Of a DNA stretch of 40,658 nt, positions 37,701-40,658 are shown piece by piece. Origin of the DNA: Paracoccaceae bacterium (GTDB lineage: Bacteria > Pseudomonadota > Alphaproteobacteria > Rhodobacterales > Rhodobacteraceae); contig JAIXPH010000010.1 of assembly GCA_027486345.1 (NCBI GenBank), forward strand, positions 1-40,658. The letters run 5' to 3'. Made by a program: the position numbers and the translations under genes. Positions within the stretch are counted from its first letter, which is position 1, and each line of letters opens with the position of its first letter. The notes beneath the pieces were generated by a model. The model had not been told where the DNA came from. It searched no databases and was given only the letters and a program-made list of their open reading frames with translations.

Positions 37701-40658
37701 CATTGCCATCCTTGGCGTCGATCACGTCGTTCAGACCGTCTGCGCCGTCAATCTGGTCGCCCTGCGCGTCGATGAAGGGCACGCCTGCGGGGCCAGAGGT
37801 CAGCGTCATCAGGTCGTTGCCATTGGTGCCGTCGACCACCTGGTCGGCGCTGCGCAGAACGGTTTCGATCTGGCTGAAGGCGATGGTGACCGTCGCCCCG
37901 TTGGCGTCGGTAAAGGTCGCGGTCCCGGACTCGGAGGTGGTGCCGTTGAAGGTCGGGTCGAGCGTGTTGTAGACGACCGTCACCCCTGCAAGACCGCGCA
38001 GGTCCAGCACGTCGCCGATGCGGCCGCCGGGGTTGTTGGTCGGATCAATGATCGCCTCTTCCGCGCCCTCGCCGCCGGTGATGGTGACGCCAGTGGCACC
38101 CGTCAGCGCCGAATCCACGGTGAATTCGTCGTCGCCGTCGCCGCCATTGGCCACATCGCCCGCGCCGACGCGAATGTCGTCGTCATTCGCGCCGCCGTTC
38201 AGGACGTCATTGCCCGCGCCACCGGCCAGGGTGTCGGACCCGTCACCACCGTCAAGGGTGTCATTGCCGGTGCCGCCCAGCAGCGAATCCTTGCCGGTGC
38301 CGCCCGCAAGGCTGTCATCGCCCGTGCCGCCGTCCACGGTGTCATCCCCGCCGCCGCCCGCCAGCGTGTCATTGCCGCCATTGCCCGACAGGCTGTCATT
38401 GCCCAGCCCGCCATCGGCCTTGTCGTTGCCACCCGAGCCGTTGACCGTGTCATTGCCCGAGCCGAGCAGGACATTCTCGATCTCGGTAAAGGTCAGGGTG
38501 CCCGACGGATCGGCGATGGTGCCCGACTCCGCGCCGGTCAGGTTCAGCACGACGCCTGTGGTCAGGCCGGTTGCGTCCAGCGTATCGCCCAAGGTCTCGC
38601 CGGTTTCACCGCCGATGATCGTATCCGCGCCAAAGGCGGGCGACAGGACAAAGGTATCATCGCCGCCGTCGCCCGTCAGGCTGTCCGCCCCCGTGCCGCC
38701 GTCGATGCGGTCGTTGTTGTCGCCGCCCGAAACCGTGTCGGCCCCCGCGCCACCGCGCAGGGAATCCGCCCCTGTGCCGCCGGAGACAGAGTCATCCTCG
38801 GTCCCGCCGTCGATGGTGTCGGCCCCGTCACCGCCCGTCAGGGTGTCACGGCCCGCCTCACCCGACAGGCTGTCGTCATTGTCGCCGCCATCGACGACGT
38901 CATTGCCCGCGCCGCCAAGGATGGTGTCGCGGCCACTGTCGCCCGACAGGGTGTCATTGCCTGCGCGACCGTCGATCAGGTCGTCGCCCGCGCCCCCGCT
39001 GATGACGTTCGAGAACACGTCCGGCGAGACGAAGTCTTCGGTGTCAAAGCCAGTCAGCGTGTCGTTGAAGGCCGAGCCGATGATCCCGTCGGTGCCAATG
39101 AACTGGTCGCCGGTCGCGTCGCCGCCCGAAGCGGTGCCCGTGCTCAGGTCGACGTTCACGGCAACCTGATTGCCGGAATAATCCACGATGTCGAGGTCTT
39201 CGCCACCGTTGAACGTATCCGCCCCCGCCCCGCCGGTCATGGTGTCGTCGCCGATGCCGCCTTGCAGCAGGTCATTGCCATCGCCACCGTTCAGCAGGTC
39301 TTTCCCTGCGCCGCCCTGCAGCGTGTCATTACCCGTGTCACCCAGCAGCGTGTCATTGCCTGCGTCACCGGCCAGATTGTCGTCGCCGCCATTGCCGACG
39401 AGCGAGTCATTGCCGGCGCCGCCTGCGACCGAGTCGTTGCCGGAAGAGCCGTTGGCCGTGTCATTGCCCGATCCCAGCGTGACGCCTTCGATCTCGGAGA
39501 AGGCCAGCGTATTGGTGCCATCGGTCAACACGCCGGTTTCCGGCGCGGTCAGGTTCAACGTCAGGTTTGCGCTGACGCCGCTGGCATCGACGCGGTCACC
39601 GTTGGTTTCGCTGGTTTCACCGCCGATGGCGGTGTCATTGCCGGTGCCGGGGGCAAAGACGAAGGTTTCGTCCCCGCCCTGACCCGAGAGCAGGTCATTG
39701 CCTGCGCCGCCGTTCAGGACGTCATTGCCCTCGCCGCCCACAAGGCTGTCGTTGCCGATGCCGCCCAGCAGCGTGTCGCGGCCCGCGCCGCCCATGATCA
39801 TGTCATTGCCAGCGCCGCCGTCGACATTGATCCCGCCCGTCGCGGCAGAGCCGTTGACGGTGTCATTGCCGGTGCCGAGCAGAAGGGATTCGATTTCCGC
39901 GAAATGCGCGGTCTCGGTCGTGACGGTGGTGGTGGTGCCGCCGTTGCCGCCCTGTTCGACCAGAGTGGCCGCGATGCCTGCGCCCAGACGCACATCGTTG
40001 GAATAGGGGTCCAGCGACGAATAGGCCACGGCGGTGGAGGAGGAGGAGCCGATCCACGGGAAGTTGGTGGCATTGATGACGGTGAAGGTGCTGCCCGCCG
40101 CCGGCGGCCCGACCCAAGCATTGGTCGCCGGGTTCCAGCCCGCCGTGATGACCGACCCGTCATAGACGGAGTCAAAGAGGCCAAGGTCAACCTTGCCGAC
40201 AAAGTACTGGATGCCGTTCTGGTCCCGAACGACGAAGCCGTAATCCAGCTCGACCGAGGTGCCCGTGCCATAGGTGGTGCCGTTCAGCGTGACCGGGGCC
40301 ACCAGATCGGCGGTGCCAGCATCCTGGATGCGGGTGTCATCCACGCCGACGCGGGCGCCCGAGTATTGCTTGAGCGTGATGGTCTGGCCGATGGAGCCGT
40401 TGCCGCCATTGGTCGAGGCCTTCAGGAAGCCGTTCGGATCGGTCCAAGCGGCGCGGTCCAGCAGGAAGAATTCCAGCTTCGATCCCGGAATCTGCGAGAT
40501 CCCGTCAGACAGAGTCGGGCCGTTGACCGTGGTGGTGGTGCTGCCTTCAGTGATCGAGCCGGATTCCGTGCCGGTAAAGGTCACGGTCAGGTTGTTCACG
40601 TTGCCCGAGGCGTCGAGGATATCGCCCGTCGTCTCGCCCGTCTCGCCGCCGACCAGCA
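28789..40658 (-). CDS. Giant RTX calcium-binding protein with C-terminal Hint_2 domain (5' end outside window)
   Basis: The frame stays open to the last base of the window, giving at least 3,955 codons; the first GTG (40597-40599) is an internal valine, because the codons before it ([17 protein letters not shown]) continue a known spacer module. The protein is almost entirely RTX nonapeptides GGxGxDxLx, which bind Ca2+ and fold into parallel beta rolls after type I secretion. They are interrupted by three families of spacers (A, B, C, listed separately). The array ends with GPDVFVADG and [12 protein letters not shown] (29620-29692), a linker, and a Hint_2 domain (28792-29367). Such proteins are surface-associated or secreted adhesins or matrix proteins. 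No type I transporter genes are in the window. Numbering below counts from the GTG at 40599. Confidence 0.93.
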   Translation of the reverse strand, partial: LVGGETGETTGDILDASGNVNNLTVTFTGTESGSITEGSTTTTVNGPTLSDGISQIPGSKLEFFLLDRAAWTDPNGFLKASTNGGNGSIGQTITLKQYSGARVGVDDTRIQDAGTADLVAPVTLNGTTYGTGTSVELDYGFVVRDQNGIQYFVGKVDLGLFDSVYDGSVITAGWNPATNAWVGPPAAGSTFTVINATNFPWIGSSSSTAVAYSSLDPYSNDVRLGAGIAATLVEQGGNGGTTTTVTTETAHFAEIESLLLGTGNDTVNGSAATGGINVDGGAGNDMIMGGAGRDTLLGGIGNDSLVGGEGNDVLNGGAGNDLLSGQGGDETFVFAPGTGNDTAIGGETSETNGDRVDASGVSANLTLNLTAPETGVLTDGTNTLAFSEIEGVTLGSGNDTANGSSGNDSVAGGAGNDSLVGNGGDDNLAGDAGNDTLLGDTGNDTLQGGAGKDLLNGGDGNDLLQGGIGDDTMTGGAGADTFNGGEDLDIVDYSGNQVAVNVDLSTGTASGGDATGDQFIGTDGIIGSAFNDTLTGFDTEDFVSPDVFSNVISGGAGDDLIDGRAGNDTLSGDSGRDTILGGAGNDVVDGGDNDDSLSGEAGRDTLTGGDGADTIDGGTEDDSVSGGTGADSLRGGAGADTVSGGDNNDRIDGGTGADSLTGDGGDDTFVLSPAFGADTIIGGETGETLGDTLDATGLTTGVVLNLTGAESGTIADPSGTLTFTEIENVLLGSGNDTVNGSGGNDKADGGLGNDSLSGNGGNDTLAGGGGDDTVDGGTGDDSLAGGTGKDSLLGGTGNDTLDGGDGSDTLAGGAGNDVLNGGANDDDIRVGAGDVANGGDGDDEFTVDSALTGATGVTITGGEGAEEAIIDPTNNPGGRIGDVLDLRGLAGVTVVYNTLDPTFNGTTSESGTATFTDANGATVTIAFSQIETVLRSADQVVDGTNGNDLMTLTSGPAGVPFIDAQGDQIDGADGLNDVIDAKDGNDTVEAGLGNDTVLAGSGSDSVTAGAGNDSVQGGSGDDQLFGNEGNDTLSGGVGNDLIRGGDNDDIIAGDDGDDTLYGDAGHDSLTGGEGNDQIEAGDGNDTVSGDAGDDALQGGLGDDLLEGGIGDDWFNADAGNDTILGGDGNDLTTAVNDGDDFIDAGDGNDNMSGGSGNDTILGGQGNDGLTAGAGDDSVSGGIGDDILLGNAGADTLSGDDGADDILGGADNDLISGGAGADTIDAGTEDDSVTGGSGNDSILGGAGRDTLSGNADNDTIGGGAGDDIVSGDEGNDSLSGNEGNDSLTGGIGADTIAGGDNNDTIVGGTGADSLLGEAGDDRFVIETGFGADTIVGGEAGEIAGGDRLDASGLVGPTTLVLTSPESGTLSDGTATLNFAEIEGIALGSGNDSVTGSTGNDTVDGAGGDDTLNGGGGDDSLGGGDGNDTIDGGTGNDTLRGGAGNDSLTGGDGNDVIDGGDGSDTLVGGNGNDSLVGGLKDDDFVLGAGDTATGGAGDDEFRFDPAVTGSGTISVVGGETDEEAILDPTNNPGGRVGDVLDLRGLANVVITYTNPDPLTGTSESGTATYVSANGPVTIAFSEIERVLTSPNAIVDGTPGNDPIDPGYVDFQGDEVDGADGVNDTILAGAGNDVVNAGFGADSVVGGEGNDTLSGNDGNDTVEGGIGNDSVSGNSGDDVLSGGDGSDTVDGGVGADTIDGGIGDDSLLGAEDKDVLAGGTGSDTLDGGAADDTLAGGDDADSLLGGDGADLLAGDAGADTLRGGAGNDTLAGGTGADTMAGEGGDDTFTLTPNPGNDTVLGGETGEVVGDTLDASALSAPINLTFTAPETGTLSDGTATVSFSEIENIRLGGGNDTATGSAGAENVDGGAGNDSLTGNGGNDTLAGGAGDDTVDGGADNDSLTGADGNDSLIGGAGDDTIGAGEGNDSLIGGVGNDLLSGDGGDDLFLIQPGFGNDTILGGETGEVLGDTLDARPLTEGVALTLATPESGTLAGPSGTLTFAEVETVLLGSGNDTVTGSAGNDTVDAGAGNDALAGGDGNDSLIGGAGSDTLAGGAGADTLVGGAGDDDIAVGGADSALGGSGDDVFTLDPTDIATDVAATVDGGTDATSGNPEGTENGDAGDILDLSAGTTPQTVIFGANPENGTVNGLDADAGVDLTFAEIEKVLTGTGNDTVDGGAALGPIDVATGAGNDSVNGGAGNDTVAAGVGDDTVAAGAGDDSVTGGLGNDSLAGGVGNDTLAGDEGADTLAGGLGDDRLDGGADADSLTGNEGNDTLLGGAGDDTLDGGANDDSLTGGLGNDSLIGGDGADMLAGNEGADTLSGGLGNDSLDGGAEADSLSGNEGNDTLAGGSGDDTLDGGANDDSLSGGDNNDSLSGGEGSDTLSGDQGNDTLDGGQGDDSLSGGAGRDSLTGGAGNDTLSGGDGADTLAGGAGNDLLAGGAGDDDLLVGAGDLAQGGDGDDEFSVDPSLTGTAGVTVIGGEAVEDLSDPTNGGAGDVLDLRGLTDVVVTYTNPDPISGTSEAGTATYKNTAGQTVTITFSEIETVLTSANGVVEGTGAGDVMTPTSGPGGLPYADAQGDQIDGTDGLNDSVQAGAGNDTVDAGQGDDSVDAGDGNDSVAGNVGDDSLIGGAGADTLSGDAGNDTLAGGTGADSLSGGLNDDSLSGNDGNDTLSGGDGSDTLDGGDNADSLSGDAGNDSLIGGLGDDTLDGGADADALDGGQGNDSLSGGTGADTLTGDLGEDTLNGEAGNDSLTGGAGNDVLDGGADDDTLSGGADGDQLTGGTGNDQLSGDAGNDTLSGGAGNDLLQGGDGSDNLTGGDGADTLQGGGQDDDLILGAGDRGEGGDGDDEFRIDPSLPGTATITVVGGEAGEDLTDTVNGGSGDVLDLRGLAGVSVVFSGPESGTATYQNALGQTVSIQFSEIERVLVDSNGVIDGTAGGDPMTPTSGAGGMPFSDTQGDMIDGADGLNDTVDAGQGNDTVDAGLGNDTVDGGTGDDSLSGNVGNDSLIGGDGNDILSGDDGEDTLAGGQGNDSLIGGEGADSLLGNEGNDTLSGGAGADTLDGGDANDQLSGGDGNDSLIGGAGSDTLAGGTGADTLAGGAGDDDIAVGGADSATGGSGDDVFTLDGSDGGANVNATIDGGTDATSGNPEGTENGDAGDILDLSSGTSAQTVTYNANPETGTVNGLDADGATDLTFAEIEKILTGSGDDTITGGAATGPIDIGTGAGNDSIATGSGNDTVAAGDGNDSVTAGGGDDSLNAGSGDDTVDGGTGNDSIDAENGNDVITGGDGNDTVAGGDGADSIDGGANNDSLSGGLGNDTLAGGTGDDTLAGNEGEDSIAGGAGNDSLSGGEDNDRILGDAGNDTIAGGSGDDSLAGGDNNDTLTGGDGDDRLEGDAGDDTLRGEDGNDTLTGDAGNDILDGGAGRDSLTGGDGRDSVDGGDGDDFINTRAAVASPDAGFPGFGPVPAIPADADPLNDRDTVLGGLGNDTILTGDDADLIDAGTGNDSIDAGIDNDTVDAGDGNDTVTGGEGRDSILGGKGDDLIEGGDPLFPQADIADDLGDPLTGNNADTIDGGEGNDTIRGGDDSDLITGGDGNDSLDGGVDNDTVDGGIGNDSLDGGQGNDVLAGGDGNDTLAGGTGRDTLAGGAGIDRLTGGTGPDVFVADGTTADVITDFDATTGITTGLAGANKDDNDFVNLSSFYNAATLAAWNAANPGQLFDNALDLLRFDQQDGVLNEAGGLLIQNGGAAVAANLLNTENTGVVCFTRGTRIMTAAGEREIETLVPGDLVLTLDHGYQPIRWIGSTTVEAVGKFAPIVIEAGVLGNSRTLRVSPQHRMLLSGWQAELLYDETEVLAAAKMLVNDRTIRREIGNTVEYFHMLFDVHEIVYAEGSPSESFHPGQQGWGALAEEARAEILDLFPMLEEDFSAYGPSVRRSLKASEAKLAAELLVQTAAD
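28792..29367 (-). other. Hint_2 (hedgehog/intein) domain at the C-terminus of the giant protein
   Basis: The last 192 residues start at Cys3745 (codon 29365-29367) in [12 protein letters not shown], the classic first residue of Hint self-cleaving domains, followed by [35 protein letters not shown] and [20 protein letters not shown]. Autoproteolysis before Cys3745 would release the RTX part from a C-terminal fragment. The domain is followed by only a helical acidic tail ([13 protein letters not shown]...LLVQTAAD). The role of Hint_2 in bacterial RTX proteins is not established. Confidence 0.85.
31022..31446 (-). repeat. C-type module, copy 2 (duplicate of 34136-34560)
   Basis: Encodes the same order of motifs as copy 1, with amino-acid differences mainly in the beta stretch ([11 protein letters not shown] against [11 protein letters not shown]). 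Three anchors, at 31061, 31184 and 31394, all give the 3,114-bp offset, so no insertion or deletion separates the copies over about 385 bp. Confidence 0.9.
31745..38130 (-). repeat. B-type spacer modules of the giant protein (four copies)
   Basis: Each copy of about 125 residues has GGE-x-x-E-x, [23 protein letters not shown]-x-VL and an ending like [14 protein letters not shown]. The copies are at about 37715-38130, 35785-36162, 32895-33275 and 31745-32112. The block MTPTSG-x-GG-x-x-x-D-x-QGD lies near the end of three of them. Adjacent copies at 31.7 and 32.9 kb are about 1.15 kb apart. Confidence 0.82.
34136..34560 (-). repeat. C-type module, copy 1 (duplicate of 31022-31446)
   Basis: Encodes [63 protein letters not shown] and [17 protein letters not shown]. 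It is collinear with 31022-31446 at a constant offset of 3,114 bp, with 53 identical bases at 34508-34560 and 38 at 34298-34335. Confidence 0.9.
34617..40658 (-). repeat. A-type spacer modules of the giant protein (six copies)
   Basis: Each copy of about 65-70 residues runs F-x-x-x-P/T-x-x-G-x-D-T-x-x-GGETGE-x-x-GD-x-LDASGL, then a beta stretch with L-x-L-T-x-PESGT-L-x-D-G-T-x-T-L, then F-x-EIE-x-x-x-LGSGNDT-x-x-GS. Copies lie at 39457-39665, 38446-38655, 36483-36695, 35098-35306 and 34617-34832. A sixth, split copy at 39857-40658 holds an inserted domain. They separate RTX blocks and probably cap or link beta rolls. Confidence 0.85.
39955..40520 (-). other. Unique domain inserted in the first visible A-type module
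   Basis: About 185 residues with no RTX signature interrupt the module between [13 protein letters not shown] and [16 protein letters not shown]. The segment is rich in aromatic and beta-forming residues ([73 protein letters not shown]). It looks like a globular beta domain displayed from the roll, possibly a binding domain. I cannot name its family. Confidence 0.7.

Larger units (their letters stand above)
29620..39840 (-). repeat. RTX nonapeptide array
   Basis: Nearly all of this range encodes tandem GGxGNDxLx, GGxGADxLx and GGxGDDxLx units, spaced 27 bp in the DNA apart from the spacer modules. From the length left after removing the spacers the array holds on the order of 250-300 units; I did not count them individually. 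Two short unrelated loops interrupt it, at about 30240-30315 ([20 protein letters not shown]) and 29950-30025 ([20 protein letters not shown]). Confidence 0.9.

Noticed and set aside
29620-39840. CRISPR array or DNA satellite suggested by regular short repeats
   Set aside because: The period is 27 bp in one reading frame, units vary as synonymous and conservative codons, and there are no unique spacers of constant length; it encodes RTX nonapeptides.
29152-40006. Long open frames on the plus strand across the giant gene, with Ser/Pro- or Val/Ala-rich repetitive translations
   Set aside because: They are by-products of the 27-bp periodic, GC-rich minus-strand coding repeats. They have no start signals, no family features, and end wherever the repeat register changes.
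40597-40599. GTG as the start codon of the giant protein
   Set aside because: The frame is open upstream to the window edge and the preceding codons encode the conserved first part of an A-type module (GGETGE...DILDASGN), so this GTG is internal.

Overview
The window is high-GC, densely packed, almost entirely chromosomal DNA. It looks like a member of the Rhodobacterales (Alphaproteobacteria). The grounds are a C4-type 5-aminolevulinate synthase (HemA), the order hemA / RodZ-like gene / ispG, the lon-HU pair, the amiC-mrcA-prfB cluster, and a giant RTX protein ending in a Hint_2 domain, a combination familiar in marine and freshwater Rhodobacterales. Species cannot be named from the sequence alone.

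Layout. Bases 12-5163 (minus): peptidoglycan genes amiC and mrcA (PBP1A), then prfB (RF2). Bases 5436-7411: an aminotransferase divergent from a periplasmic DsbA-like thiol oxidoreductase. Bases 7414-12809: a small coiled-coil membrane protein, a cupin overlapping ispG, a RodZ-like protein, hemA and a small secreted cysteine-paired protein. Bases 12929-14739 (plus): an M20 peptidase and an acetyltransferase overlapping by ATGA, closed by a bidirectional terminator that also serves tRNA-Asp. Bases 15258-18709 (minus): pirin, then an APH-fold kinase overlapping a class-III PLP enzyme that looks like a phospho-lyase. Bases 18767-20172: two tRNA-Val genes (UAC and CAC) flanking a TetR regulator and a divergent 4-TM protein with a clear operator. 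Bases 20186-23186: HU-like protein and Lon. Bases 23385-28224: VTT membrane protein, SDR, Crp/Fnr regulator, tgt and a beta-CASP metallo-hydrolase. Bases 28307-40658: a small Hint-like protein and a giant RTX/Hint protein whose 5' end lies beyond the window.

The most unusual region is the last 12 kb: one open frame of at least 3,955 codons made of RTX calcium-binding nonapeptides interrupted by three families of recurring spacer modules. It ends in a Hint domain with its splice-type cysteine. Directly downstream is a 135-residue protein that aligns by eye to both ends of a Hint domain but lacks that cysteine. Two C-type modules are collinear at a constant 3,114 bp offset with long identical DNA stretches, which indicates internal duplication or gene conversion.

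Other notable points are clusters of perfect hairpins between genes, a head-to-tail pair of 22-bp palindromes, a long hairpin that buries the ribosome-binding site of the beta-CASP hydrolase, and a predicted kinase/phospho-lyase operon. No CRISPR array, prophage, transposase, rRNA or plasmid function was seen.
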